The notes below the pieces were generated by a model that saw only the letters and a list, made by a program, of their open reading frames with translations, had not been told where the DNA came from and searched no databases. Shown here piece after piece: positions 11,591 through 24,500 of a DNA stretch of 64,000 bases. Location of the stretch: assembly GCA_019787685.1 (NCBI GenBank), contig JAHNUO010000013.1:868001-932000 (forward strand). Reading direction: 5' to 3'. The DNA comes from Chiua virens. Taxonomy: Eukaryota > Basidiomycota > Agaricomycetes > Boletales > Boletaceae. Each line of letters starts with the position of its first letter. The first letter of the stretch is position 1. The position numbers and the translations under genes were made by a program.

Positions 11591-11930
11591 CTATATGCCA
11601 TACTTCCAGCTTGTTTTAAAAACCAGCAAGTGGACAACAGTGAAGAGGAATGAGAAGGCCATAGCAGACAAAAGGGTAAAGGTAGGGATAAATACCATGA
11701 TGAATACAAGGACAAACACCATCAAGTATTTGCATGTGAAGACAGTGACAATAATAGTGACAATGGCAGAGATCAGGACAATAATGAAAGTGAAGACAAA
11801 GACAGAGGAGTGAGTATGGATTCCAATATTCAAGGAGCTGGAAACAGACATGCTCACAAGCTTACATTCAATGCACTCTATGAAGATTCCTACTTTAGTC
11901 AAAGTGGTTTATGTTTCATTCCAGTTTATA
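11591..11930 (+). pseudogene. Remnant of an acidic, Asp/Asn/Lys-rich coding sequence, family unknown
   Basis: One plus frame reads a low-complexity run rich in D, N, E and K (words such as EDSDNNSDNGRD near 11735-11790), followed by SMDSNIQGAGNRHAHKLTF. A TGA interrupts it near 11650. It resembles a disordered tail of a host or transposon protein. No function can be given. Confidence 0.3.
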
Positions 11931-14834
11931 TCTTAAGCTAATTATTCTCTCATGTTATGTGAAGGTTTTGAGCATGCATCTTCCAACACTGACAACAACC
12001 TGGTCCAGAATGCTCATCAGATGCCAGTAGCTCATCACCATTATTCTCTGTAACCTACTGTGGCTCCAAGTGTTACAATCACAATATTTCACTTCCTTCA
12101 TCACTCACTCCTCATTATTATTATTAACCGTTACAGTATACTTTGCCTCATGCCAAGGCTATATCAAGGATCACATCCAATTGGCTGCTGCATTATGAGT
12201 CATTATGATTCATCATTAGACATGTGTATTGACACACTGTCATAACCCAACATGCACTTTCAATGTGTTATCACATGATATACTTCCATTTTCATATCTC
12301 ATATCTCTGACTCATTAATAATCACATCATCATGCATGAACCTTATGTATCACCACCAGACACCTGTGCACCTCATGTTCCTTATCTATGACCACTGTGG
12401 GAAGTAAGTGTAGTGAATTTTGTAGGCACGACCAGTAAGAACTAGTCTCTAGAGTACTGAATTTTGGCACTTTCCAGCCCCATACCACTGTAGTTCACTG
12501 CTCACCAAGCTAAAACTTCAGTACCTTGAGTACTGTAGGTGACACTTTTTTGGGGTTAGAACTGCTGATTTGCAGCTCAGTCTCTCCTTGGTTTGAGTGC
12601 CTTCATTACCTGTTTTTCACTCTCTTGAGGGTATTTTTCAATTTTACCATAACATTTTTCTAATCTCCTCTGACCATGAAAATCACATTGATACATACTG
12701 TTATGCAACATTGAAGACAGTAAATTATGTTGGTTATTGTCATTAAATAAACTTGATTGTTGCCATTAAATAAACACGGCAGAAATGACAATTGATTACA
12801 GTCAGAGCTCTCTGAGTCATACATTGTACATTGTTGGTTGGATACACATGACATGTAGGTCATGGTTTCAAGAAGATATTATGTGAAACAAAGAGAATGA
12901 TACAAGTAAAGAAAAGAATGCTACCAGGCCTGAGGCTGACTCAATCCAGGCCCAGGCTTGTATGAAAGCAAAGTTGGCAGAAGAGAATTTAGATAGAAGC
13001 AAAGCAAAGATAGTTGACAAGGAAATCTGAAATGTGCTTGCATAAAGACATCTAGGTAGATGCAAGCTTGAATAGCTTTCTGGGTGCTAAGTCTTGGTAG
13101 GGTTTGTGATTAGTATCAACAACCCCAGTATTGTACATATCTCAATGGTGTTCTGACCATTCTGGAGGCAAGGTATGAGTTAGTAGTCAAACTACATGAC
13201 TGAAAGTGCTAAATCACATCAGCCACCATGGAAGAGGCTAATTTGCCACTGCGGTGAGGTTTCGGTGATTGCTAGAGTTTTGGAGTCAGTTAATGATAGA
13301 TCAAGAAGCCAAGTTTCCACTCACCTTACTAGTGGGGGTTAGTATGCCTAGGGGGAACTGAGAAGGGGTAACGGGGGACAGTGTTGATATTGAAGGTACT
13401 GGGGTCAGCTGTCTTGCACTCAAACAGTTTGATGGGCCAGGTTGCTGTGTATCTGAATATGTAGTCAGAGGTATGATCAAGGGTGGAGTACTGGTATAAG
13501 ACAGTTTCTGGAACTTTGGTGGGTGTTCACCATCTGAGTCATGAATTTGCTGTGCTTGCTCTGTTTTCAGGCCATCTCACACAAGCACTGAGCCATATTG
13601 AACATTTGAATGGGATTGAGGTTGGGATTATTATTGTCAGGCTCGGGTTGTAGTTCCATTCTGGTGATGGTACTCTCTCAGAGAGTATCAAAAGCATCTT
13701 CTATGCTCATACCAATTTCCTGTGATATGGCATGAATGATGACAAAAGGGACAAGGAGCTGTTTGCTAAATTGAAGGAGAGAGGGGGGTTTGATGCTACT
13801 CATCTGGCCAACTGCCTTGAACATCATCATCAGAGTTTGCAAGAGCACATAATAGCCTTTCTAGCCATAGCTAGGGATTGAATGAGGGACCTAGTTTGAT
13901 GATGGAGCAAATGATGAACATACTATCCAGTGTACACAACCGGGGTGAAGCTGTATTCCCTGAGATTGACCAGAGTTGCTGCTGCAAACTTGTCCAACCT
14001 GCTGCTTGGCCCAAACGACTCTTTGACTCAATCTAAAAAGGCTATCCAAACAATATTTGAGTTCTGCTTTGATGGGTTAGCAAACAAATCATGAAGTGCA
14101 GCCTCCAGAGACCAAGCAAGTTTGGCCAAAGCTAAGAAATCAACCTTGTTGGCCAATCATTCTCCCTGGCAACTGCATGAAGATTACCTAGCTCCAAGAT
14201 GTTGCTGATTTTGGGGCAGATACTGAGCTCAAGCTGGGTTGCTTTGACTTCCAAGAGACACAGAGAGGTTCAGTTGGCAGAAGTTTTTTGCCTTTTTTGC
14301 TCAACCTTGTCCTTCTTCATGAGCAGGGAAGAGTAGTGGACAATTGAGTGTTGTAACTCCATTGGTTGAATGGCTGGTTGTGGAAGGGGATCTGAACATA
14401 AGTCTTGATTGGGGTAGACACCAAGGGCTAGGTATCAAGGTTGCTTGTCTTTAAGTTCATCAGGCATTGGTTCAAGGCCAGAAGAGATGGGGTCAAGGTC
14501 ATTTTCTGGGTTCCCATGACTGGGAGGTTCATCTTCCCCTCAACTTCTGACTTGAGCCTAGGGTACATCAATTAAAGTACTGGATACAAGCTGACTTGAG
14601 ACAATACCATGACAGAAGGACAAACAGGAAATGGAGTCCATGGTCAAAGGCATTTTCTGGGAGAAGAGTTCAATGGAAAAAAGCCTGAGGGGTTTGGCTC
14701 TTTGGAACCTGAGATACGAACAGTCAACTTAATTCAGAGTTGATATCATTCAATAAATGACCTCTGAGTCATGGTACACAACTCAGATGTCACAGGAGTG
14801 CCCTTCCCTTCTTCCTTGCACATGTTGACTTGGA
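11931..14834. other. Decayed region without a supported gene
   Basis: About 2.9 kb of AT-rich, CpG-poor sequence. A minus-strand stretch near 13540-13870 keeps open protein-like text (LQFSKQLLVPFVIIHAISQE, EIGMSIEDAFDTL) with stops, so an old gene or transposon ORF probably ran leftwards here. Element A inserted at its right edge. Confidence 0.4.
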
Positions 14835-14839
14835 GATGG
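14835..14839. repeat. Target-site duplication GATGG, left of element A
   Basis: GATGG here and at 31597-31601, directly outside the two identical LTRs. Confidence 0.88.
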
Positions 14840-15270
14840 TGAAACAACCTAGAACAAAACTAGACTGTTAAAGTGTAGTGGTTGTGATGAGAGGGGATTC
14901 AGTCCAGTGAAGAGGCGAAAACTCCAAGAGAACTTTGTTAGAGCTCTCTGGCTGTTATTCATGGGGTTTATATACTACATGGATATCGGAGTTCTAATCT
15001 GAGTATGAACTACGTAGATAAGCATAATGCATCCTATTGGATGATAAGGTGTGAATAGATATGAGTCATAGATAAGAGCATAGCCTTGCACTGCCGATGA
15101 TGAGTCAGTGATAAGGGAAATGAATAGATAAGAACATGAGGTGATGGATGCTGTGTTATTGTGGCAGCCAATCAGATATGATCCTTTGGACAGCCTTGAC
15201 ATGAGGTATGTATCCTTAGAATAAGTCGAATGTAGGAGTTGAGAAGTGAGGAAAAGTTGATATCGTAACA
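14840..15270 (-). repeat. 3' LTR of element A (431 bp)
   Basis: Starts TGTTACGATATC and ends GGTTGTTTCA on the minus strand. It contains TATATAAA and, 35 nt on, the 11-mer AACAAAGTTCT. It overlaps the last codons of pol. The polypurine tract AGAAGGGGGATAG lies just inside (15271-15283 on the plus strand). Confidence 0.92.
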
Positions 15271-18200
15271 CTATCCCCCTTCTGTTGATCAGACTCCGAA
15301 TGATCTATTTCATAATTGAGACGATGGAGACCATCCTCATCTTCGATTTTTGTTTTATCGTCATATGTTCTGAACATAGAGTTGAATTCGGTCTGAGTGA
15401 CTTTTAGTTTTCTTGGGGCATCTGGATGTGCTTCGTGGAAATCAGATATGAGATCTGGTGCATTTTTCAGATTCTTTAGTGGTTCCCAAGTTCTTTCGTC
15501 ATCATCATAACCCTTCCAGTGTATGAGATATTCTAAGCGGCATCCCTTCATTCGGGAATCGACAATATAGTCTGCTTTGAATTCTTCTTCTCGGTCATCT
15601 CCGATTACGACAGGTCGTGGTTTGTAAACCGGCTGTTCTGGTAGATGTTCCTTATAAGGTTTGACCTGAGAAATGTTTACGACTGGGTGTATTCTCATAG
15701 TGCGTGGGAGTCGAAGCTTTAGAGCATTCGGACCGTGCATGGATATTATGTCATAGGGTCCAATCCACTTGTCTGTGAATTTTGGATGTTGTTTTATTTT
15801 TAGGTTTGCTGTGGAGAGCCAGACCTTATCGCCAATGGCATAGGAAGGTGGTTCTGATCTCGATTTATCAGCAATGTTTTTCATATTTTCCGCGGCTTTA
15901 TCTATATTAGATTTGGTTTGCTCTAGAACTTCGGAGAAATCCGTGATGTAATTTTGAGCAGCCGGGTTTTTCATAGTATGAGGCATAATTCCCATCCTAG
16001 GGACATAAGAATGTGTGATTTCGAACGGAGAGAATTTAGTAGCAGTGTGTTTCTTGCTGTTGTATGAGAATTGTGTGAGAGGAAGCCAATCGGCCCAACA
16101 TTGTATTATCCTTCTCGGCACAGAACATGCGAAGATACTGTTGTACTTCTTGGTTCATTCGTTCTGATTGTCCATCTGTTTGTGGATGATGTGCGGTGTT
16201 TAGTTTGGGTGTTATTTTTAACCCTGAGCATATATCTTTCATAAGTTGGGAAGCGAATTGTGGTCCTCTATCCGATATGATGGTTTTGGGGAGGCCATGA
16301 TGTTTCCATATGTGTGAGAGATATAATTTAGCGAGATCCATAGATGTACACGTTTTGTGGCAGGGAATGAATTCGACTTCTTTAGAGAAGCAATCCACAA
16401 CTGTGAGAATGGAATCATATGAGTGTGAAAGTGGGAGATCTGTGATGAAATCTGCTGAGATATCTTCCCATGGTAATGACGGTGTTTCTAAGGGTTGCAG
16501 GAGTCCTGCTGTTTTCTGATTAGAACCCTTGAATCGAGTGCATCTTTCACAATGTGAGACATAATTTTTGACTTCTTCGTTTATTCGAGGCCAAATGTAA
16601 ATTCGTGAGAGAAGTTCTAAAGTTTTGTCATAACCGGGATGTCCTGCTTCCGGTGTGTCATGAAACATAGTGATGCATTTTGTTCGTAAAAGGTCGGGAA
16701 TGAAGATCCTATCCCCCTTTCTAAGGAAGGCGTCCTCAACTTTGTATCCGATAGATAGTAAGTGTTTCATGGCATTAGGTAATAGTTTCATTGTTTCATG
16801 TTGTACGTCAGATAAGAATTGATCACCTTTGTAGAGGAGAGTGACGGCTGATCTGATCTTAGATGGATCCATGAGAAGGATTCCTTTGTTATCATCTTCG
16901 ATTCCGATCATGTGATCTTCTCGTCTGCTTAGAGCATCTGCTTTTCCCATAGTGACTCCAGCCTTGTGATGCCAAGTGAAGTTAAAGCGTGAGAGATATT
17001 GAGCCCATCTCGCTTGTCTTCGGTTAAGATCTTGGCGTGTCATAAACCACGTAAGGTTTTGGTGGTCATTCCATATTTCAAATTTGTGTTTTGCACCCTC
17101 AAGATAGTGGCGCCATAATTCTAAAGAGCGAATAACCGAGAGCATTTCTTTATCGGCTATTGGGTAGTTCCGTTCTTCTGGGGTCATAGAGTGGCTATTG
17201 TAAGCGACTGGGTGCCAAAGTCCTTCTTTTTCTAAAGATAGAACTGCTCCTATTGCGAAATCCGATGAATCACATTCTAAGCGATATTTGGCATTCTGAT
17301 CCGGATAAGCAAGGATAGGGGCTGTCATAAAAGTCTTTTTAAGCATAGTGAATGCTTCGTCACAAGCGAAGGTCCATTCAAATTTTTGATCCTTTTTAGT
17401 AAGGTCGTGTAGAGGTCGTGCTATTTCTCCATAATCTTTAATGAATCTGTGATAGAAGTTGGCAAGTCCGAGGAAACTTCTGATGTGTTTGACTGATGTG
17501 GGAGTTGGCCATTCAGCGACTGCTTTGGCTTTCTCATTATCCATTTTTATTCCATCAGTTCCCACGATCATTCCGAGGAAGTCCACTTCTTTTACGCGAA
17601 AGAAGCATTTTTCTGGTTTTATGTATAGATCGTTCTCTTCGAGGCGTTTAAGCACTTTGAGTGCGATTTTGTCATGAGTTTCATAATCATCGGTGTCTGT
17701 AAAGATCATAAGGTCATCGATGTAGACGACAACAACGCCATTCATATCGGCAAAGATTTCGTTCATCATAGTTTGAAATGTTGCTGGAGAGTTACATAAT
17801 CCGAAGTACATGATGATGGGTTTGAAAGACCCGCGGTGGCAGACAAATGCTGCTTTCCATTCGTCGCCTTCTTTGATGCGTATGTTATTGTATCCCCATC
17901 GTAGATCCATTTTTGTAAATAGCTTAGCGTCTTTTAATTTATCCACAAGCTGCGAAATGAGCGGCAAGGGGTAGTTGTTTTTACTTGTATGTTCGTTTAG
18001 ATATTGGTAATCTTGGACCATACGCTTCTTTCCATCTTTCTTGGGAACGAAGAAGACCGGAGATGTCTGTTCCGATTTAGAGGGTCTTATGTAACCTTTC
18101 TTTAATTGGTCATCAATAAATGCGGATACCTCCTCTTGTTCTGTGACAGAGAGGGGAATTAAGCGACCCTTCTTAGGAATGAAAGACTCTTTTAGGTCAA

Positions 18201-18670
18201 TGCTGTGATCCCATGGTTTGCGTAATGGTATCCTTTCGAATTCTGTTTTTCCAAATACTTTAGCATATTTCATATATTCTCGTGGGACCATCTCTTCAAG
18301 AGTGCGTTCCTTAGGAGGAGAAGGTGGAGTTTCCATGTTTGTGGTAAAAATACGAGATTCCACGATAGAGTTTGCATATTTAAGTTCTTCTGCGATAATG
18401 GAATCCAAGAAATCATCTTCTTCTTGAGAATGACATGATTCGGGACATCTCTGCATTACAACTGATCCCGTGGACCAATCTATATGGGGATTGTGGTGCT
18501 TTAACCATGTATATCTGAGGATAAGGTCGTTCTTTCCAAGGTTGGTAATTTCGGCATCCACTATTTCCCTGTGTCCTTTGTAATCGATCAGGATCTGTGT
18601 GGCGTGAGTAATAGAACCCGCTTGATTTTTAGTTCCATTGACATTGAAGACTTGTATGGCATGAGGTAGC
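15216..18670 (-). pseudogene. Element A pol, second part: RT, RNase H, integrase, chromodomain (frameshifted)
   Basis: Continues the protease cut at 28539. Conserved words in order: LPHAIQV (end of the protease), MDLRWGYNN, YIDDLMIF (RT active site), LECDSSDFA and GKADALSRR (RNase H), HDTPEAGHPGYDK..CERC (integrase HHCC), ADFITDLP, ISDRGPQF and DGQSERMN (DDE), KWIGPYDI (GPY/F), then a chromodomain (EYLIHWKGYDDDERTWEP). Against G there are 4 extra nt near 16105-16112 that shift the frame between RMFCAEKDNT and the rest of the integrase, so no full-length product is made. The final residues are encoded inside the LTR. Confidence 0.9.
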
Positions 18671-18674
18671 GCGT
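18671..18674. repeat. 4-bp TSD (GCGT), left of element B
   Basis: GCGT here and at 28535-28538. Removing B and one GCGT restores the reading frame of the A protease (..LPTHA-LPHAIQV..). Confidence 0.85.
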
Positions 18675-19531
18675 TGAAGAAATAAAGAACGGGCTGGTGT
18701 GACAGGAACAGGGTTAGTAGAACTGTCAGATAGAAAGAAAAGGGATGGGCGCGAGTATGACTCATCCCAAGGGGTTCTGAGGTTGGAGACGAAGTGTCAA
18801 GGCGTTGACAGGAGCTTTGAAAGCAATCCAGACGCGTTCCTGGGTGAAACCGTATGAAGGTCGACAAAACCGGCCGAAACGCGGACAGTCGGATAGTTCG
18901 GCGACAAGGCAGAGACTCGAGCACAACGGTGATCGAGTACGAGTAAGGGCGGATAGAGAAGATAGATAACCAGGCGAGGCGACTTAGAACGCGAGAGAAA
19001 ACGGGGATTGAAAGATGAAATTTTTATTTACGAACACAAATTTTATAGTCTCAGGTATTCCCCGGGACTTTTACAGCGGATAAAGTATTGAATAAATAAG
19101 GGAAGTGTACGTATACGGAGCCGACTCTCATGGAGATCAACCTGTGAAAAGGAAAACAATGTTCTGTCAAGGTGGGATAAGGTTTGATCCGTGAATCAAT
19201 GGACTACCTTTAAAACGTCGTACGACCTGACTATCCATTCCTTATAACCAATCGGATACGTGTCGATAACACGGAACCGTCTAAAAAAAATCTAAGAAGG
19301 TACGAAATAAAATAGAAATTGGACAAAAGAGAGTTGATTAGTGTACGTCGTGCGATCCTGATCGAGCAACCCGATTCGGTCATCTCGCGCAAAAACGTGT
19401 AGGAACGAAGAACAAAACATACGAATATGGGTTGGATCCACTCGGATGGACACGGGACCACGACGGACGGGTAGGACAATCGATATGGGCAATCCGGGCA
19501 TCCTGTAAACAAGGGATCATTGACTCCTACA
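18675..19531 (-). repeat. 3' LTR of element B ('low' type, 857 bp)
   Basis: On the minus strand it starts TGTAGGAGTCAATGATCCC and ends TTTATTTCTTCA. Nearly the same as the solo LTR 43958-44841, apart from a short stretch missing near the U3 start. TATA-like ACTATAAAA near 19055. It shows little similarity to B's own 5' LTR beyond the first and last bases and the TATA region. Confidence 0.85.
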
Positions 19532-19572
19532 CCCGACAAGGACTTGAATACTGACTGTCCTCAGTCAGTCAC
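19532..19572 (-). other. Polypurine end region of element B with conserved hairpin
   Basis: The minus strand reads AGTCCTTGTCGGG up to the LTR edge, with TGACTG/CAGTCA inverted words at 19552-19557 and 19562-19567. Element E has the same arrangement (CCCCGTCGGG, TGACTG/CAGTCA at 59874-59889), at the same 20-21 nt distance from its 3' LTR. Confidence 0.65.
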
Positions 19573-19692
19573 GTGACACCCGCGAACGCTGACCTTGAAC
19601 CGGTGACTGGGATCGGCCGCGCATTAAAGCCTCGCGTTGGCCGTCCGTTCTTTCGACAAGTTTACTCCCCTCCCGCTTCGCTACTCATCACC

Positions 19693-20946
19693 ATGTCTCT
19701 TACGTCCCTCGACTCCATCCTTGCATTCGCAGACTCTCCCGTCAATGAGGCGACTGTCAAGGTTGAGAAGGACCTCGCACAAGGAAAGGATCAGATTGTG
19801 GCTGTGGCGCTGGCGGTGCCGGATGATAAGGAGGAGCTGCAAGAAGAACAGGAGGGATGGTGCCAGGAGTGGCAACGGGCTTTGGTACTTCGCGAGTTTC
19901 TTAGGGTTGGTCGGGTATTAACCGGACTTGTAGGAGCATCTAAATACCGCCCTTAGCCAGGCTAAATCGCACGGCGTTTCCTGCCGCCTCAGCGACGAGA
20001 CGGTGAAGACGATGCGCGAAGCAACCACGTTTTTTTGTAGATGGCAGGGGGAAGTAGCTCAACACGTGGACGCTCAGAGACAATGAACCGCCTCAGGCAA
20101 GGCAACGGGGGGTGGGTCGTTCGGATCCGCTTCGCTTCTGGGTGATTCGGTCGCGGAGACAGGCAAGACCGTCGAGGTCGAGGCTGGCAGAAAGCGCAAG
20201 GTGAGACCGCTGTTACCTCAGATGTTTCGCTCTGTTAACGGTTCTTTTCAGCGGTCCGCTCGTAAGGCCGCTATGGACGAGAGCCCGTGTGACGAGGAGG
20301 AGGAGGTGGTAGTCGAGGGTCCGCTTAAAATTCCAGATCGTATGGTTCACGACCCGGCGTGCGAGATGTGCGCTCAGACTAGTAAGTTGTGCGCAGGGAT
20401 TCCGGGTCACACTTGTGATCCTTGCTTCAAAGCCAAGGCTCGGTGCAACAAGTCAAGTGGTCGGGGTGCTAAGAGTGGGCCGTCGGTTGAGAAGTGGAAA
20501 CTAGCGGATCCAAAGGCCAAGGCTGCAGGTAGGACCTCTCTCCTCGAATCGCATCAACTCGGCTGATCTTTTTCGTAGCATTACCCGTTATCACGGTTAC
20601 CATCCCGGCTCGCAAGGCCGTGGTCGATCCTTCACCCACGTCTCCTCCGACACCGGATGCGCCCGAGCCACTCTTCTACGAGTCCAAGCCCATGTCTCCA
20701 CTCCCTTTTCAAGATGGGGGGGAAGAAGTAGAGTCGCCCAAGAAGAAGTCTAAGACTGGCTTGCCATCTGAGCCTTACGATGGGGCGGACGATATCCAAC
20801 GCGCTATTCTCTCTCTAGAGGCGAAGTTCCTGTCGACCAGGTCCTTCTTCAAGGAGCTTCAGGCCCGTGCTTCGGCCATGGAATCGTACGTCGCTTTGCA
20901 GCAGGGAGAACTGGATAGGGTAAAGCTGGCGTTTGGAATGTCTTGA
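19693..20946 (+). CDS. Antisense accessory gene of B: Zn(II)2Cys6 zinc-cluster protein with coiled coil
   Basis: Runs opposite to B's pol, starting 160 bp from the 3' LTR. ATG 19693 (ATCACCATG context). Probable introns: 19885-19933, 20201-20251 and 20529-20578. One frame conflict remains near 20090, so this copy may be broken. After an acidic N-terminus comes a basic run (GRKRKRSARK), then CEMC, AQTSKLC, CDPC and a final Cys before NKSSGRG (20360-20446). The spacing C-x2-C-x6-C-x7-C-x2-C-x6-C fits the fungal Zn2Cys6 cluster, normally a nuclear DNA-binding domain. The C-terminus (SLEAKFLSTRSFFKELQ to ELDRVKLAF) looks like a dimerising coiled coil. Role in the element unknown; element F carries a counterpart at the same place. 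Confidence 0.75.
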
Positions 20947-21568
20947 GTCGTTTCCAGCCCGTCCCTACTTGTATAATAGCATATAGTCGATATCCGTATC
21001 CGTGTCCGTGTCCGTGCCCATGTCCGAGTGAGATCCCTAAGTACGAAAACAAGGATTAGAAGGGTAACAAAACGATACGAGTGAAAAGAGATCTGAATGA
21101 ATGACACCTGAGCGCGGGGTTCCGCCCGTCTTGTTTTCTTCGGTCATCTATCGCGTCTTTGCCTACTTTTGTAGCCTTTATCGTCTATATCGGTCGAAAG
21201 CGGGTCGGTAAAACTATCACCGGGTCAAAACATGCGTGTGCCCCATCACGCGTTCAAAGACGAAAATCTAGGTATTAGTTCGTTGGGGCAGGAGGGGAAA
21301 TGGATAGACGTCTGTTTTTCTGTTTTTCTGGTTTTTTCTTTATCTACGGTTTTTAGATCTTTTCGGTCTGACTGAGCGAGAAAGCGGAGGATGTGAGTGA
21401 GTGAAGTTCTATGGGGTATCATAAGACTTTATTATTGGCTCGGATATCATTTTTCTTCGAAATCAAGTGCACCGGACGAAACCCGGGGTGAAATAGAGAG
21501 CACTGGACTAAACCCAGGATAGAATAAATATGTATCGGGCGGTATAAGGGGGGGGTAACGACAGAAGG
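20947..21568. other. Non-coding spacer of element B
   Basis: Lies between the convergent ends of the zinc-cluster gene and the integrase. Includes a CGTGTCCGTGTCCGTG short repeat near 21000 and a T-rich run near 21310-21345. No ORF supported. Confidence 0.6.
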
Positions 21569-24500
21569 CTAGTCTTGCGAGACATCACCCTCGTCTTCAT
21601 CTTCGTACTCGACATCTTCCTCAGCATCAGAGTGGTCGTATTCCTCGTCGCCTATTCCGGTCAGTTCAGTAACCGGAATAGTGATTTTCGTCCATGGAAA
21701 GTAAGGTAGCAAGCGAAACGCCGCATACCTCAGTTTCGAAATGGCGCCGTCCAACTCGGCTAGCAGATACGATCCTCCAGTAGTCCTGCGAAGGACCACC
21801 ATTGGACCAAGGTAGCGTGGCTTCGTTTTCCGGTTCAGCTCCTTCTCAATCCGCGTATTTCGAACCAAGACGAGGTCACCCGAACTAAACTCTTTCGTCT
21901 GTATCCGGTTCTTGAATCGCGCCTCAAAATCTTTAAGGGACGCAAACCGTGATGCCAAGACGCGTTCTCGGATAGAATCGATATCTGTTTGACGCTTTTG
22001 GAGCTGACGAGCTCTCCAAGCTATCAAGCTTTCACTAGAAACTGGGTCAGCATTAGGAATGGGAACGAGAAATGTTGCCTCTGATAAATCGAACGGAAAA
22101 AGCGGCTCGACACCATGTACCATAAAGTACGGCGAAAGACCGGTTGCTTTGAGTATAGTGACGTGTTCGGCCCAGAAAACGGAGTGAGCGATCATCGGCC
22201 AGCGAACTTCCCCTCCCAGGGTACTTTTGACGATGGCCTCCCGGACATCGAGATGACGCCGTTCGACAATGCCGTTCGCCTGAGAGTTGTAAGGGGAAAT
22301 CCGGATATGGTGGATACCGTATCGGGTAGCCAAGTTGTCGAGTGCCTGTACAAATGCCGGACCGTTGTCCGTAATGAGCTCAGAGATGGCTCCCCAACGG
22401 CATAGGATATCTTCGAAAATAAAAGATGCGATGGAGGACGCATTCTCGGATCGCAACATGCGCCATTCAGGATACGCAGTAAGAGCGCATCGGGCCTGTA
22501 CAATATACCGGTATCCGCCTGATCGAGGCATTACCATCGTGTCGATGTGGACTTTGTGAAATAGCCCGCCCATAACTGGTACGGTAGGAGGGATATGAAA
22601 CTTCTGCGTCTGTCGAATTTGACACTCGTGGCAGGTACGGGTATACCATTTGATGTCATCGATGAGCAGAGGCCACCAGAAACGTAGCAGTAACCGTGTC
22701 CGAACCGAGAAGATGCCTTTGTGTCCAAGGTTGTCATGCGCCTCCTTAATGAGTCCGTAACGGCGTTCTCTTGGCACGACTAACTGGTGTCTGCCGTGCG
22801 GTTCTCGACGATAGAGAGATCCGTTTAGAAGGAAGAACCGGGTCGCGGAATTAACGAAGGAGGTGAAGTTGCGATCTGTCAAATCCGGAGGACGGACCTG
22901 GTCGTCGAGGAATAGGCGAATCTGATCAATGCGTGCTTCTTTTGCCAGAGCTTTGGGGGAGCGGGGGATAACCGGTTCTGGTTCTGCCGGTTCTGCCATA
23001 GGGGAAACAAATACGGATACGGATTGGAAGGAATGTGTGATGGAATGTTAATGTGGTGACAACCGGTCGTTTAACAATGCCATAGAGAAGGAATATGCTT
23101 GGTCCAACCAATCCTCGAAATCATCCTCTTCAGGAGGGTCATTCTCGGATGGTGGACGACGAGAGAGTCCGTCTGCGCCAGTATGTCGGGTAGCAGGGAC
23201 GTGAACGAGGCGAAAATTGAATAACAAAATGCCCGCGATCCACCTATTAATGGTTGCGTTGGGCTGGAGGTCCGGGTTATTGATCATACCCTTAACGTAT
23301 TTCGCGTCGACTTCCACTGTGAAATTTGCAACACCGAACACGAATATCCGGACTGCTCGCAAAGCGCGGAACAATCCGTACAGCTCCAGTTTGGCCTGAG
23401 AGTAGCGGCTCTCGACCTCTGTGAGACTTATTGAACCGAAGCGGTTCGGGTACCTCTTGCTATCATCTCCTTCCTGCGACAAGATATAGCCAACCGCGAT
23501 GTACGACGTATCCACTGCAAGGATAACCTCATTCCCGGATTCGTAATCCAGGCGACGAAGAGCAGGGGAGTGACAGATCACATCCTTGAGACGCAGCATA
23601 GCAATTTGCTGGGGTTCTCCCCATTCGAAAGAGACGCTCTTTCGGGTCAAGTTGACCAACGGTTGAGCAATCATAGCAAAATTTTTGATGAAAATTCGAA
23701 GAACACCGCACACACCTAAGAATCCGCGTACTTGCGTAAGGTTCTGACACTCGGGCCAGTCACGGATTTTTTGTACCTTCTTCTCGTGAGGGATACGGCC
23801 ATCAGCCATACACTTGTGTCCGACTATGGTCACATCTGGTGCTGCGAGTACGAATTTCTTAGCGGATACCGTTACTCCGACGTTTTGTAGTCGTTGTAGG
23901 ATGCGATGGACTACGAGGAGGTGCTCCCAGATGAAGCGACGAATACCCGGATTTTCTGCGATGGTTTCGTAAGAGCCATCCGAATTTTGGTAGCGGGTCG
24001 AGACTGTTTTGACCGGCAGATCATCTATGAATGGATAGGTATAACGAGGTATCTCGTCCTGCAAAATAAACGACATGTCGGCCTGATAGATTTGTACCGC
24101 GTTTGTGTACCCCATGGGTACCGTAGTGAGCCGGTGCGGACCCATTGGACTGTTGAAAGTGGTGAGGTCGCGTGAATCCAGGTGTAATGGACGTTGGTCG
24201 TATCCGGCAAACAAGTCCATCATCCCGTATACTGCATATCCGGCAAAAGATTCTGCGAAGTGTTCGACAAGAGGTGGGGTAGAAGAGTCGCGGATTGTGA
24301 CTGCGTTCAGCGGCTGCAAGTCGTGGACGAGTCGTAGCGATTTACCGTCCTGTTTTAGGACGCAAAACCACTGTGATCGATAGGCAGATGTCGAGGGTTC
24401 ATACACACCGGACGCAATCCGGTCCTTGATAATCTGGATCGTGTCAGCCCACATTGCAGGGGGAACTGGGATGTTTCGCAGTATCCAAGGCGTATGAGGT

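Noticed and set aside
19231..19539. 102-codon minus-strand frame near 19.3 kb
   Set aside because: Lies wholly within the B 3' LTR; the same frame recurs in the solo LTR at 44565-44795, so it reflects LTR sequence and not a gene.
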